DNA of 64,000 nt from Bacteroidales bacterium (GTDB lineage Bacteria; Bacteroidota; Bacteroidia; Bacteroidales; JAADJA01), in the NCBI GenBank assembly GCA_030596605.1, contig JAUVJI010000001.1, positions 1-64,000 of the forward strand. The letters run 5' to 3'. A program made the translations under genes and the position numbers. The notes beneath the pieces were generated by a model that saw only the letters and a program-made list of their open reading frames with translations, was not told the DNA's origin and did not search any database. Below, piece after piece: positions 54,446-64,000 of the stretch. Each line of letters starts with the position of its first letter. The first letter of the stretch is position 1.

Positions 54446-55552
54446 CTACTTTTTAATAATATAAGCTTCAATCATCAAATCATCTCCAAATCTTTTAATA
54501 TCTTTTATATTGAGCGTTATTGCTTCATCCACTTTTTTAAAGCCGGTTCCACCAACCGGTGAAATTGCATTATCACCTCCAAGTATTTTGGGCGAAATGA
54601 ACGAATAAACTTTATCAACAATACCATCCTGAATGGCAGAGAAATTTAATGTGCTGCCACCTTCGAGCAAGATGCTGTCAATCCCTCTTTTGCCTAATTC
54701 CTTAATCAGATAAGTTACATCAACCTTTTTATTCTTCTCAGGACAAACAATGATTTGTGCACCTTTCTTTTTAACTCCATTTACAAAATCTGAATCGGCC
54801 TGACTGGTAATTGCAATGATTGTTTTTGCATCTTTCGTATTTAATACCTTCGCTGATAAAGGTGTCCTCCCAGTTGAATCAACCACAACTCGCAAAGGAT
54901 GGCTTTTCTTTTTAAAACCGGACCGATCTGTAAGCATAGGATCATCTTTAATGATAGTATTCACACCAACCATAATGGCTGCAAGCCGGTGTCGTAACTC
55001 ATGCACATATTTGCGGGAATTTTCATTCGAAATCCATTTTGAATCACCGGTAAAGGTTGATATTTTACCATCCAGTGTCATGGCAGTTTTTAAGGTACAG
55101 AAAGGTAATTGCCTGGTGATATATTTGATGTATGCTTCGTTCAATGTTTTTATTTCATCTTCCAAAATACCATTATCAACCTTAATTCCTGCATTTATTA
55201 ATGTTTCAATCCCCTTTCCATTAACCAATACATTCGGGTCTATCATACCGACAACAACCCTTTTGAATTGCTCTTTGATGAGCCGTTCGGTACATGGTGG
55301 TGTTTTTCCATGATGATTGCAGGGTTCCATTGTAACGTATATTGTAGAGCCCTTAAGACTTTCTTTTGAATTACGAATAGCATTTATTTCAGCATGAGGC
55401 CCTCCAAAACCGGCATGATACCCTTTACCGATTATTTTGCCATTTTTAACTATTACTGCGCCTACCAACGGATTGGGATTGACAAACCCAAAACCTTTTT
55501 TTGACAATTTAATTGCCTGTTTCATGAACTTTATATCGCCGGATGTTGCCAT
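54446..55552 (-). CDS. ribD: Bifunctional riboflavin deaminase/reductase
   Basis: 368 residues. The N-terminal deaminase domain has zinc ligands in HAEINAIRNS and PCNHHGKTPPCTE. The C-terminal reductase domain starts around TLKTAMTLDGKISTFTGDSK and holds LLEGGSTLNFSAI. It converts the GTP-derived pyrimidine to the ribityl form. It is first in the operon, directly after an FMN riboswitch and terminator. Confidence 0.97.
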   Translation of the reverse strand: MATSGDIKFMKQAIKLSKKGFGFVNPNPLVGAVIVKNGKIIGKGYHAGFGGPHAEINAIRNSKESLKGSTIYVTMEPCNHHGKTPPCTERLIKEQFKRVVVGMIDPNVLVNGKGIETLINAGIKVDNGILEDEIKTLNEAYIKYITRQLPFCTLKTAMTLDGKISTFTGDSKWISNENSRKYVHELRHRLAAIMVGVNTIIKDDPMLTDRSGFKKKSHPLRVVVDSTGRTPLSAKVLNTKDAKTIIAITSQADSDFVNGVKKKGAQIIVCPEKNKKVDVTYLIKELGKRGIDSILLEGGSTLNFSAIQDGIVDKVYSFISPKILGGDNAISPVGGTGFKKVDEAITLNIKDIKRFGDDLMIEAYIIKK

Positions 55553-55590
55553 AAAAAAACCCCAAAGATTTATAATCTTCAGGGCAAAAA
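55553..55590 (-). terminator. Riboswitch-controlled terminator abutting ribD
   Basis: On the minus strand CCCTGAAGATT-ATA-AATCTTTGGGG forms a stem with small mismatches, followed by TTTTTT that touches the ribD ATG. Located just after the FMN riboswitch, it is the likely expression platform. Confidence 0.75.
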
Positions 55591-55630
55591 AAAATATACT
55601 TTAGATACTATTTATCAAGTACAAAACCTC

Positions 55631-55745
55631 TTCTATCATCCAGACTTTAACTGTCGGTTCCGGAATTTCACCAGATCAGTCACTCATCAGCGTGAGTCGC
55701 GGACTATTACCGCCGGTCGGGAATTACACCCTGCCCCGAAGAAAT
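55631..55745 (-). promoter_or_regulatory. FMN riboswitch (RFN element)
   Basis: The minus strand shows the conserved RFN blocks: TTCGGGGCAGGGTGTAATTC, CCGACCGGCGGTAATAGTCC, CTGATCTGGTGAAATTCCGG, and AACCGACAGTTAAAGTCTGG, ending in ATG. It binds FMN and lowers expression of the rib genes downstream. The distance to ribD is about 80 nt and includes a terminator. Confidence 0.95.
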
Positions 55746-55835
55746 TTAATTTACGTCAGCAAAGATAAATGAATTTTTCAATTCCCAAATTAATAAAGCT
55801 GAATTTTGATAAATTAAATAATTGATGTGAATTGG

Positions 55836-58037
55836 TTATGAAACGGGCAATGAAAAATAGAATTGACTGCCTTTTCCCTCTTTACTTTTGATCCAAATTT
55901 TGCCACTATTCTTCTCCACAAATTCTTTGCATAAAATTAATCCCAGGCCGGTTCCTTTTTCTTTGTCTGTCCCTACTGTTTGGAATTTATGGTCAAGTCG
56001 GAAAATTTTCTTAAGATTATCGGATGAAATGCCAATACCAGAATCTGCGACTTCAATTTCAAGGTGCTGATTCTTTTCAATCGAATGAACTTCTACTGTG
56101 CCATTTTGTGGCGTGAATTTTATTGCGTTCGAGACCAGGTTTAATAGTACCGTTGATACCATATTTTTATCTGCATAAGCAAATGTATTTGGATTTATAT
56201 CAGAGGCCAATTTGATTTTTTTATTTTTTGCAATGGGCGATAGCAGTGCAACGGTTTCTTTTGAGATTTTAGACAAGTCAATTTTTTCTTTTACCACTAT
56301 TGTTTTTCCTGTTTGGGTACCGGCCCAATCAAGTAAATTTTGAAGTAAAGTAAATGTATTCTCGGAGGAATCCTTTATCTGCAAAATAAATCGCTTTCTT
56401 TCTTCTTCTGAAAAGGTGTCATAATCTTCGGTTAATAAACTTGTTAGCACTAAAAGTGAATTAAACGGACTTTTCAAGTCATGGGCTACGATAGAGAAAA
56501 ATTTGTCTTTGGTTTTATTGGCCTCCTTAAGCTCCTTATTAAGATTTTCAACTTTTGATTGTTGATCTTCAATCTGTTTATTTTTAAGTGATAATTGAAT
56601 ATTTAGCTTTTGATTTTGCTGGTACCTTGTGTGAAAAATTACCATTACACTGAATAAGCCTAAAAGGACAAATAATACAAAACCAATAATTAACTGCTGA
56701 TTTCTGATTCGCACCTTATTTAATTGCTCGCTATGACGAAGCCGTTCATTATCCTTATCCTTTTTTTCAACCTGGTATTTAGCCTGCAATTCTGCAATTG
56801 TTCTTTTGCTTTCTTTAGAGTATATTACTTCTTTTCCTTCGACATATAATTTATGGTAATTGTATGCCTTTTTGTAATTTTTAATGTTAAAGTAAACTTC
56901 TGAAAGACTTTTATAGCATTTGATCATTTGGTATTTGAAATTTATTTCTTCGGCAATTGTAAGTCCTTTATTCAAATAATCGAGCGCCTTTGTATAGTCC
57001 TCAACGTTTGTGTAGATTATACCAAGCTCTGTATATGTTATTGAAAGCCGTTTTTTATCTCCAATATCTTCTTTAAGCTTTAGCGCTTTTTTTTGATAAT
57101 CAAGCGCTATAATGTAATTTCCTTTAAGGTTATAAGCTTCGCCGATATTGCTTAAAGTAATTGACTTTAACTTTTTATTATTAATTTGTTTCCCAATTAA
57201 ATCTGCTTTGAAATAGTACTCAAGCGCTTTATCGTATAACTCTTTTTGTAAATATACATCCCCAATGTGTAGAGTCATATTCACTATATCTGCTGTCTGG
57301 CCAAGCTTTTGAAACAACACAAGACTTTTTTTGTAATATTCATGTGCCCTGTCGTAATTACCAAGATCCTGATAAATAACACCTAAACTGTTATATGAGT
57401 TTGCAATTCCATTATCATCACCGGTTTCTTCCCAAAATTTCAAAGCTTCCTGGCTGTAAAGTAATGCATCATCATATTCTCCCCAATGCCTGAGTATGGA
57501 GGCCAGACCACGAAGTGTTCTGGCAATACCATCAAAATATTGATTATTCTTAAATATATCAAGAGCCCGTTCATAATATTCTTTTGCTTCGATGTATTTA
57601 CTCCAGCTGTAATAACAAAGTCCAATAGTTCTAAGTATTCTGGCAGCTTCCAGTTCATTGTTTTTTGTATTATGAATACTGTAGAGTCTTGTATTATACT
57701 CGATGGCTTTTTCATAATTATCGAGTTTAAGATAGGCTCCGCCCAAAATTTCCAGAGATTGCATTATCAATTCCTCATTTCCAAGTTCTTCTGCCAGAAT
57801 TAAAGACCGGGCGGCATATTCAACTTGCTTTTCATAGGATATGTCTGTATACAGTACAGCAAGTTTATTGCAGATACTTATTTTTTCATCAACGGATAAA
57901 TTGAATCCAAGAGAATTGTATAGTACATTTTCCAGGCTGTCGATTCTTGCATTTACCTTTAAAGTATCAACGCCAGGATCAGCAATTGTTAACAGGCTTA
58001 TAGTAAGACTGATATATAGAATAAATATTTTCCGCAT
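55836..58037 (-). CDS. TPR-repeat sensor histidine kinase
   Basis: 733 residues from the ATG at 58037, which gives a good signal sequence (MRKIFILYISLTISLLTI); ATGs at 58070 and 58145 would only add residues before it. About 8-9 tetratricopeptide repeats (YEKAIEYNTRLYSIH, YDRAHEYYKKSLVLFQ) form an exported sensor. One transmembrane helix (LIIGFVLFVLLGLFSVMVIF) and a coiled coil follow, then HisKA (IVAHDLKSPFNSLL) and HATPase (NAIKFTPQNG, DSGIGIS, GTGLGLILCKEF). No response regulator is adjacent. The ligand is unknown. Confidence 0.88.
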   Translation of the reverse strand: MRKIFILYISLTISLLTIADPGVDTLKVNARIDSLENVLYNSLGFNLSVDEKISICNKLAVLYTDISYEKQVEYAARSLILAEELGNEELIMQSLEILGGAYLKLDNYEKAIEYNTRLYSIHNTKNNELEAARILRTIGLCYYSWSKYIEAKEYYERALDIFKNNQYFDGIARTLRGLASILRHWGEYDDALLYSQEALKFWEETGDDNGIANSYNSLGVIYQDLGNYDRAHEYYKKSLVLFQKLGQTADIVNMTLHIGDVYLQKELYDKALEYYFKADLIGKQINNKKLKSITLSNIGEAYNLKGNYIIALDYQKKALKLKEDIGDKKRLSITYTELGIIYTNVEDYTKALDYLNKGLTIAEEINFKYQMIKCYKSLSEVYFNIKNYKKAYNYHKLYVEGKEVIYSKESKRTIAELQAKYQVEKKDKDNERLRHSEQLNKVRIRNQQLIIGFVLFVLLGLFSVMVIFHTRYQQNQKLNIQLSLKNKQIEDQQSKVENLNKELKEANKTKDKFFSIVAHDLKSPFNSLLVLTSLLTEDYDTFSEEERKRFILQIKDSSENTFTLLQNLLDWAGTQTGKTIVVKEKIDLSKISKETVALLSPIAKNKKIKLASDINPNTFAYADKNMVSTVLLNLVSNAIKFTPQNGTVEVHSIEKNQHLEIEVADSGIGISSDNLKKIFRLDHKFQTVGTDKEKGTGLGLILCKEFVEKNSGKIWIKSKEGKGSQFYFSLPVS

Positions 58038-58197
58038 ATGAAATTTCGACCTGAAGATAGAGATATTCATTATTACAACGAAAAAACGTGGGAATGGTTG
58101 TATAAATCTGTGAAAATTACGGTAAATTAGGTTGACCGAAGTCAACCGGGCTTTAAAACCGGAATTTGTATAAAATTATTATAGCTTTTCTGAAGGA

Positions 58198-59412
58198 TTA
58201 TTGCAATCCCAATTTTTTACGAATGTCCTTAGGAATCGCATCTTTATGAACCATGATATCTATGGTCTTTAATCTGACAAAAGCATCTGATGCATAAAAG
58301 TATCCGTCATAAATGTGATCAGTGGTTCCCCATGAGTTTTTGACTTTATAAAATTTGTTGCCATCCTGGTCTTCAGCAATACCGGTAATTTGCATACCAT
58401 GATCATCCGTTGTGGAATAATTGTCGAATTCTTGCTGACGCATTTCCTGCGTAATATTTTTTTCTTTTACAGGGCCATCAAAACAGTACAGCGCTTTCTT
58501 TTTCTCATCCTTTGTCAGCTTCTCCCATTTTTCTTTTTCTGATCCACTTAAATCGGTGAGTTCTTCATCAGGTACGATGGCTACTCCATTTTTCCAGGAG
58601 AATCCTTTTTCACTAATGTCACTTCCCCATCCGATAGTAAATCCATTTTCTAATGCATAATCCATGATCTCCATCATTTCATCCAATGGAACATTGTAGA
58701 CTTTGTCAAGCATCCAATTATCAGGAATCTCCAGGATGAATTTTTCATAAAAAGGGTGGTGTGTGTAAGATCCGATCTCAATGTAATCCTCCGTATTTAT
58801 TTCGAGTTCATCAGCAAAGGAACGAGGTGTATATTCTTTGCCATTATAAGTAAAACTTTCAGGACATTCACCTAAATAGGCATCCAGTATTCCTTCAAAT
58901 CCCTGATACCATACAGGTGTTAATTTTTTGTTTTTATTTTTAATTACCGCATCAATATAGCCTCGTGTTACAGCATCCAATTCACCATGAATATGATTGT
59001 CTTCTCCTATCACCTTTCCATTATACACTTCTTCCGGTACAATTCCATATTCGTTTATCACATGTAAAACATCATGGAATGCACCTCCGCCTGAAAAGTT
59101 AAATTCTCCATGAAAACGAACATATTTCTGAGCCTTTTCAGAATAAGTTTGCCTTACAATAAACATCTCTGACAGATCGTATTCTTCTTTTCCCATTCTT
59201 AATAGTTCTGATTCAATAAATGCAAGGGATGAAAAACTCCAGCATGTGCTTGACTTGTATTGATTTTTTATGGGAGTTTCGTCGTTTTCAGTAATAATGG
59301 TAAATTCATATCCCTTTGGTTCTTTGGTTTCTTCTTCCTGGGCAAGTATGATATCAGTTGTTAATACGAAAGTAAAAACTATTAGGAAAAAGTGTAAAGT
59401 TATTTTTTTCAT
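58198..59412 (-). CDS. Exported PepC/bleomycin-hydrolase-like C1 aminopeptidase
   Basis: 404 residues with a signal peptide (LHFFLIVFTFVLTTDIILAQ). The catalytic Cys is in YKSSTCWSFSSLAFIE, His in TTDDHGMQITGIAED, and Asn in VKNSWGTTDHIYDGY. The long insert between Cys and His fits the PepC/BLH family. Most such enzymes are cytoplasmic; the export signal is usual for this phylum's versions. It probably trims peptides in the periplasm. Confidence 0.88.
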   Translation of the reverse strand: MKKITLHFFLIVFTFVLTTDIILAQEEETKEPKGYEFTIITENDETPIKNQYKSSTCWSFSSLAFIESELLRMGKEEYDLSEMFIVRQTYSEKAQKYVRFHGEFNFSGGGAFHDVLHVINEYGIVPEEVYNGKVIGEDNHIHGELDAVTRGYIDAVIKNKNKKLTPVWYQGFEGILDAYLGECPESFTYNGKEYTPRSFADELEINTEDYIEIGSYTHHPFYEKFILEIPDNWMLDKVYNVPLDEMMEIMDYALENGFTIGWGSDISEKGFSWKNGVAIVPDEELTDLSGSEKEKWEKLTKDEKKKALYCFDGPVKEKNITQEMRQQEFDNYSTTDDHGMQITGIAEDQDGNKFYKVKNSWGTTDHIYDGYFYASDAFVRLKTIDIMVHKDAIPKDIRKKLGLQ

Positions 59413-59504
59413 TTTTCTAATTTTTATGATGAATTTTTAGAAGGATGCAAATGTAAAAACATTAAAGAATTCGACCAAAGGTGTATTTTTATGAATAATG
59501 CAGG

Positions 59505-60224
59505 CTAATACTTTCGTCCATCTTCATCTATCATGGGAACAAACCTGACAGGTATAATATCTTTCTTTTTTATTTTACCATTTCGTTTTTCAAGAAGGAC
59601 TAACTCCTGCGCATAAGATTCTCCAACCGGGATTATCATTTTACCTCCTTCTTTAAGTTGGTCTTTTAATGCTTGCGGAATATGAGTTGGGGCACAAGTT
59701 ACTATTATGGCATCAAAAGGGCTGTATTCAGTCCATCCTTCATATCCATCACCAACTTTTACTTTAACATTGTTAAATCCAATGTCCTTCATTAGTTTTT
59801 GAGCTTTTAAACCCAAAGATTCAAAAATCTCGATGGTATAAACACTGTCGCATATTTGTGAAAGTACAGCTGCCTGGTAACCTGAACCTGTGCCGACCTC
59901 TAATACTATTGAGGATTTATCCAGATCCAAAACTTCAGTCATGATTGCTACAATATAGGGCTGGGAAATTGTCTGTCCCTCACCAATTGGAAGCGGGTGA
60001 TCAGCATAAGCTTGTTTTGCATATTCAACCGGGACAAATAAATGCCTTTCAACAGTCCTCATTGCATCCAGTACATTTTGGTCTTTGATACCACGTGAAA
60101 TAATTTGGTATTTGACCATGTCCTCTCTAAGAGAAACATGATCATTACTGGGTTTTTCCTGAGAATTACAATTACCAAACATAACAGATGTAATTAGGAA
60201 TAGAATCAGTTTGTTGTAATTCAT
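59505..60224 (-). CDS. pcm: Protein-L-isoaspartate O-methyltransferase, lipoprotein form
   Basis: 239 residues from the ATG at 60224, which gives a lipobox (FLITSVMFGNC, then NSQEK). The PIMT core is complete: HPLPIGEGQTISQPYIVAIM, LEVGTGSGYQAAVLSQ, VGDGYEGWTEYSPFDAI, IIPVGE. It methylates isoaspartyl residues for repair. An outer location is odd for an enzyme needing SAM, although exported PIMTs are known in this phylum. Confidence 0.9.
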   Translation of the reverse strand: MNYNKLILFLITSVMFGNCNSQEKPSNDHVSLREDMVKYQIISRGIKDQNVLDAMRTVERHLFVPVEYAKQAYADHPLPIGEGQTISQPYIVAIMTEVLDLDKSSIVLEVGTGSGYQAAVLSQICDSVYTIEIFESLGLKAQKLMKDIGFNNVKVKVGDGYEGWTEYSPFDAIIVTCAPTHIPQALKDQLKEGGKMIIPVGESYAQELVLLEKRNGKIKKKDIIPVRFVPMIDEDGRKY

Positions 60225-60322
60225 ATGATAACATTGTCGCTTTTTTTTAATCATGTTACACAAATGTTATATGAAATAAACTGATTCACAAAATACTAAA
60301 AATTAATGAGATTGGATAAACT

Positions 60323-60922
60323 TTAGCCGAAATTAATTTTAAACTGTTCGTTTAAATTAAAACTTTTCCTGTGGTAAGGTGTGATGCCATATTGAGTTAT
60401 GGCTCGAATATGTTGTTTTGTTGGGTAACCTTTATTTTTCTCCCAAAAGTAATCAGGAAATTTACGATGGATTTTTATCATGTATTCATCCCGGTGGGTT
60501 TTTGCAAGAACGGATGCTGCCGCAATGGGTGCATATTTTCCATCACCTTTTATAATACACTGATGAGGAATTTTTTTATAGGGCTTAAACCTGTTTCCGT
60601 CTATAAGAAGAAACTCAGGCTGAATTGTTAATTTCTTTATTGCCTTATGCATGGCTAGCAGAGATGCATTTAAAATATTGATTTCATCTATTTTATCATG
60701 GCTGACACTTGCAACAGCCCAACTTACGGCTTGCTCTTCAATTATTATGCGTAATTCATTTCTTTGTTTTTCATTAAGCTTTTTGGAATCATTCAGTATA
60801 TCATTGTGAAAATCTCCGGGTAAAATTACCGCCCCTGCAAAAACCGGTCCTGCAAGGCAACCTCGACCGGCTTCGTCACATCCTGCCTCAATCAGGCCAG
60901 TATCAAATGATAATTTTAGCAT
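60323..60922 (-). CDS. rnhB: Ribonuclease HII
   Basis: 199 residues. GCDEAGRGCLAGPVFAGAVIL carries the first two catalytic acids, LLIDGNRF the third, and AAASVLAKTHRDEYM the last. It removes RNA from DNA hybrids and single ribonucleotides. It lies 11 bp after the polytopic membrane protein gene. The length and motifs are normal. Confidence 0.95.
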   Translation of the reverse strand: MLKLSFDTGLIEAGCDEAGRGCLAGPVFAGAVILPGDFHNDILNDSKKLNEKQRNELRIIIEEQAVSWAVASVSHDKIDEINILNASLLAMHKAIKKLTIQPEFLLIDGNRFKPYKKIPHQCIIKGDGKYAPIAAASVLAKTHRDEYMIKIHRKFPDYFWEKNKGYPTKQHIRAITQYGITPYHRKSFNLNEQFKINFG

Positions 60923-60933
60923 TAACTAATAAT

Positions 60934-61941
60934 TTATAAAATCTGAAATGCTGTCAATAAATTATTTACAATGATCAGTAAAGTCATCAATCCGAAAATA
61001 ATTTCTATCCAAAATAACTTCGTGATATATGAAAATGCATATGAAATAAAAATGGAGGCGGGTATTAGAATAAATATTTGGTGTGTCTTATAAAATGACT
61101 GTGAAAAAGCATAGGTTATTGAAGCAATGGCAAACAGCCAGAAAACAGTCCAATACCGTTTTCTGATGCTGATTATTTTCTCCTGAATTTCTGTTGAAAG
61201 TAAAAACAAAGACCAGAGTATTAGAAAAATGATAAGGGTTATTGTGATATAGTTAATTACCGGGTAATCAAAATTAAAATCAAAAATGGCAAGGTGTGTG
61301 AAATAGTCAGAATAAGCCAACAACGCTTCATTCAATTTATCAAACCAAAAATAATATGTGAAGAGCAATATATAAGGAGTGATAAATCCAAGAAATGTTA
61401 TGAACCATTCCCTCCATTTGAAAAGCCGGTACAAGATAAATGTTATCCATATAAATAAAATGAAATAAAGTGAAGGGAAATAAAATAAGGAGGCTATGCC
61501 AAGCATAAATCCAGCATTGAAAATTTGAGGGAAAGCCTCTTCTTCAGTATATACCTGGAAAATGTAGTAAAGTACGATGAGAACTAATAGCCCGGAAACC
61601 AAAACAGGATGAAAATACAAGAGGTTTGGTGAATGACTCATTAAAACCAGGTACACCATTGATGGAATGAGCGTGTTTCTTGGAACCAGGTCATTCTTTG
61701 CAAGGGTATAATTAAATAGCAATGCACTGGTAATTATTATAATAAACGCAATAATATTAGCCAATAAATCGGAATTACCAATCAATGATATAGTCCAAAA
61801 ATATCCCGGACTCAGGAACTCATTTATATTGGGTTCAAAAGAAATTGGTTTTATAAATGCACCCAACCATAAAAGAATACCCAATAATAGAAGAAAGAAA
61901 TATTGTAGTAGATAGCTTTTTCTAAAAATTTGTATTAGCAT
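60934..61941 (-). CDS. Polytopic membrane protein (DUF6427-like)
   Basis: 335 residues with about ten hydrophobic helices (YFFLLLLGILLWLGAFI, LVLLVLLSGLLVLIVLYYIF-type segments, IIFGLMTLLIIVNNLL). It is an inner-membrane protein with no enzymatic motif. The family is found across Bacteroidota near cell-envelope genes; the function is unknown. It is 22 bp after purD. Confidence 0.75.
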   Translation of the reverse strand: MLIQIFRKSYLLQYFFLLLLGILLWLGAFIKPISFEPNINEFLSPGYFWTISLIGNSDLLANIIAFIIIITSALLFNYTLAKNDLVPRNTLIPSMVYLVLMSHSPNLLYFHPVLVSGLLVLIVLYYIFQVYTEEEAFPQIFNAGFMLGIASLFYFPSLYFILFIWITFILYRLFKWREWFITFLGFITPYILLFTYYFWFDKLNEALLAYSDYFTHLAIFDFNFDYPVINYITITLIIFLILWSLFLLSTEIQEKIISIRKRYWTVFWLFAIASITYAFSQSFYKTHQIFILIPASIFISYAFSYITKLFWIEIIFGLMTLLIIVNNLLTAFQIL

Positions 61942-61962
61942 AATCAGAATTTCATGCCTTCA

Positions 61963-63240
61963 TTATTGTAAATCTTTTCCCAGGTCTTTCCTGTAATATT
62001 TGCCTTCAAAATCAATCAGCTTTGCATTTTTATAGGATAATCCAAGTGCCTCCTCCATAGTATCTCCAAATGAGCTAATTGCAATTACCCTTCCTCCATT
62101 TGTAACAATATCGGAATCTTCATTTGTTTTGGTCCCGGCATGAAACAGAATACTCTCTTTTGTATTTTCTAAGCCAGTAATTATTTTACCCTTTTCATAG
62201 CTACCGGGATAGCCTCCTGAAACGAGAAAAACAGCAGCTGAAAACCTTTCGTCCATCTCCAGACTTTTCTTTTGCAGGTTTTGTTCACCAACACTAATGA
62301 ATAAATCAAGAAGGTCAGTTTTAATTCGTGGTATTACCGACTCTGCTTCGGGATCACCCATTCGTACATTGTATTCAATCACATATGGGTCTCCATTCAT
62401 ATTCATCAATCCAAAAAAGATGAATCCCTTGTAAACTAATTTCTCCTTTTTTAATCCCTCAATTGTTGGAATAATAATCCGTTGTTCAACTTTATTCATG
62501 AAAGTTTTATCAGCGAAGGGAACAGGTGAAATAGATCCCATGCCACCGGTGTTCAATCCTGTATCACCTTCTCCAATTCGTTTATAATCCTTAGCTGAAG
62601 GCAAAATTTTATACGAATCACCATCTGTTAAAACAAAAACTGAAAGTTCTATTCCCTGTAAAAATTCTTCAATCACCACTTTCCTGGAAGCTTTACCAAA
62701 TTTGAATTTTTTTATCATTTCATCCAATTGATGAATAGCTTCTTCAAATGAATCAATAATGAGAACTCCTTTTCCGGCAGCAAGGCCATCCGCTTTCAGT
62801 ACATAAGGAGGGTTCATTGTTTTTAAGAATTCAGGAGCCTGGCTGAGGTTTGTATTATCAAACGTTTTATATCTGGCGGTGGGAATATTAAACTTCTCCA
62901 TGAACTCCTTTGCAAAGTCTTTACTACCTTCCAACAATGCAGCTTTTTTGGATGGCCCGATAACAGGGATATTTTTCAATTTTTCATCCTGTTGGAAATA
63001 ATCATAGATGCCATCAATCAACGGAATTTCAGGACCAACAATGACCATATTGATATTTGAAGTTATGACAAAATCTTTTATTGCATTAAAATCGTCTGAA
63101 CCAATTTTTATGTTTTCACCTAAATCGTGTGTCCCGGCATTTCCAGGCGCTGTATAGAGTTTTGTTAATAATGGGCTTTTCGATAATTTCCAGGCGATGG
63201 CATGCTCTCTGCCTCCTGATCCTAAAATGAGTACGTTCAT
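61963..63240 (-). CDS. purD: Phosphoribosylamine--glycine ligase
   Basis: 425 residues of GAR synthetase. The N-domain has [17 protein letters not shown]-grasp motifs are [15 protein letters not shown] and [17 protein letters not shown], and the C-domain is [14 protein letters not shown] and [10 protein letters not shown]. It makes glycinamide ribonucleotide in purine synthesis. It stands alone from other pur genes, 16 bp after murA. Confidence 0.96.
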   Translation of the reverse strand: MNVLILGSGGREHAIAWKLSKSPLLTKLYTAPGNAGTHDLGENIKIGSDDFNAIKDFVITSNINMVIVGPEIPLIDGIYDYFQQDEKLKNIPVIGPSKKAALLEGSKDFAKEFMEKFNIPTARYKTFDNTNLSQAPEFLKTMNPPYVLKADGLAAGKGVLIIDSFEEAIHQLDEMIKKFKFGKASRKVVIEEFLQGIELSVFVLTDGDSYKILPSAKDYKRIGEGDTGLNTGGMGSISPVPFADKTFMNKVEQRIIIPTIEGLKKEKLVYKGFIFFGLMNMNGDPYVIEYNVRMGDPEAESVIPRIKTDLLDLFISVGEQNLQKKSLEMDERFSAAVFLVSGGYPGSYEKGKIITGLENTKESILFHAGTKTNEDSDIVTNGGRVIAISSFGDTMEEALGLSYKNAKLIDFEGKYYRKDLGKDLQ

Positions 63241-63256
63241 GTTATTGTTTATAAAA

Positions 63257-64000
63257 TCAAATTCTTTTAATATGTGCTCCGAGTTTTCTCAAACGTTCAT
63301 CAATATTTTGATAGCCCCTGTCAATCTGTTCAATATTATCTATTATGCTTGTGCCATCGGCTGATAAAGCGGCTATTAATAATGCAACACCTGCTCGAAT
63401 ATCAGGTGAAGTCATTCGGACACCTCGCAAATTGTAGTTCCTGTTTAATCCAATAACAGTGGCCCGGTGAGGGTCGCACAGTATAATTTGAGCACCCATG
63501 TCAATAAGCTTATCAACAAAGAACAACCGGCTTTCAAACATTTTTTGGTGGATCAAAACACTTCCGTTAGCTTGAGTTGCAGTAACCAGCGCTATACTGA
63601 TCAAATCAGGTGTAAAACCAGGCCAGGGTGCATCTGCGATTGTCATGATGGAGCCATCCATAAAGGTTTCAACTTCATATGATGTATGTTCCGGTATATG
63701 TAAGTCTGCTCCCTTTTGTATGATTTTAATCCCCAGCCTTTTGAATACTTCCGGAATCATTCCCAAAGCATCTAAATTCACATTTTTAATTGTGATCTCA
63801 GATTGCGTCATTGCTGCCATCCCAATGAAACTACCCACCTCAATCATGTCAGGCATCATGGTATGCTCAGTTCCGGAAAGTTTATCCACACCTTCAATGA
63901 TCAGCATGTTTGAACCAACACCAGATATTTTTGCACCCATCCTGTTTAGCATATTACATAATTGAAATAAGTAAGGTTCACAGGCAGCATTATAAATTGT
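63257..64000 (-). CDS. murA: UDP-N-acetylglucosamine 1-carboxyvinyltransferase, C-terminal part
   Basis: The frame runs off the window edge ([20 protein letters not shown] at 64000-63940), so only about 247 of ~430 residues are seen. [20 protein letters not shown] carries the substrate-binding Asp, and [20 protein letters not shown] and [20 protein letters not shown] match the family. The catalytic Cys lies in the missing N-terminal half. It makes the first committed precursor of peptidoglycan. Confidence 0.93.
   Translation of the reverse strand, partial: TIYNAACEPYLFQLCNMLNRMGAKISGVGSNMLIIEGVDKLSGTEHTMMPDMIEVGSFIGMAAMTQSEITIKNVNLDALGMIPEVFKRLGIKIIQKGADLHIPEHTSYEVETFMDGSIMTIADAPWPGFTPDLISIALVTATQANGSVLIHQKMFESRLFFVDKLIDMGAQIILCDPHRATVIGLNRNYNLRGVRMTSPDIRAGVALLIAALSADGTSIIDNIEQIDRGYQNIDERLRKLGAHIKRI

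Noticed and set aside
1-64000. CRISPR arrays, tRNA and rRNA genes, and cobalamin riboswitches (expected with B12 enzymes).
   Set aside because: I found no regularly spaced direct repeats, no tRNA-like T-loop/acceptor pattern and no B12-box; the only clear riboswitch is the FMN one.

Overview
The window comes from an AT-rich Bacteroidota chromosome. The evidence is a type IX secretion sorting tail, a TonB-dependent receptor with a carboxypeptidase-like N-terminal domain, several TAnnTTTG promoter boxes, HU-type DNA-binding remnants specific to the phylum, and weak Shine-Dalgarno sites. Housekeeping genes (rib operon, purD, murA, rnhB) occupy the last 12 kb. The first 52 kb is mostly accessory DNA. 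REGION 1 (1-16.7 kb) is a biosynthetic cluster that I cannot match to a known product. It combines type II fatty-acid/polyketide parts (a FabF-type KS, a KASIII-like protein, two ACPs, a FabD-like acyltransferase) with CoA/beta-oxidation-type enzymes (a 3-hydroxyacyl-CoA dehydrogenase, two crotonases, a hotdog thioesterase). It also holds four different B12-binding-type radical SAM proteins, a PAPS sulfotransferase and a BtrH-like acyl-ACP acyltransferase. No FabG, FabZ or FabI homologue is present. The likely logic is that acyl-ACP chains are built, reduced and dehydrated by beta-oxidation-like enzymes, modified at unactivated carbons by radical SAM chemistry, sulfated, and released by the thioesterase or moved to an amine by the BtrH-like protein. 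REGION 2 (16.7-34 kb) is a patchwork: an RhlE-type helicase, a secreted DegP-like protease, small hypotheticals, a frameshifted beta-propeller protein, a Y1 (IS200/RAYT-like) transposase unit, a TonB receptor with a partial duplication downstream, and several pseudogenes. Three long imperfect inverted repeats (19.9, 21.3 and 27.9 kb) each follow a small gene. Two share conserved flanks and have covarying arms, which recalls integron attC sites. REGION 3 (34-41 kb, minus strand) looks like a non-classical chaperone-usher-type surface system: a periplasmic Ig-fold chaperone-like protein, two related secreted subunits, a 998-residue outer-membrane barrel protein, then a lipoprotein. REGION 4 (41-51.8 kb) has an S9 dipeptidyl-peptidase-like lipoprotein, a small membrane protein, a T9SS cargo protein and a SPOR-like membrane protein. 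Two transcription units follow (papain-like plus TIG-clostripain; 2TM protein plus pYEATS protein plus zinc phospholipase C-like protein). Both are preceded by the same 49-bp element (48/49 identical) at the same distance from a putative -7 box, so they are probably one regulon. REGION 5 (51.9-64 kb, minus strand) is conserved: an FMN riboswitch and terminator controlling ribD-ribE-ribBA-ribH, a TPR histidine kinase, a secreted PepC-like peptidase, a lipoprotein PIMT, rnhB, a polytopic membrane protein, purD and the C-terminal part of murA.
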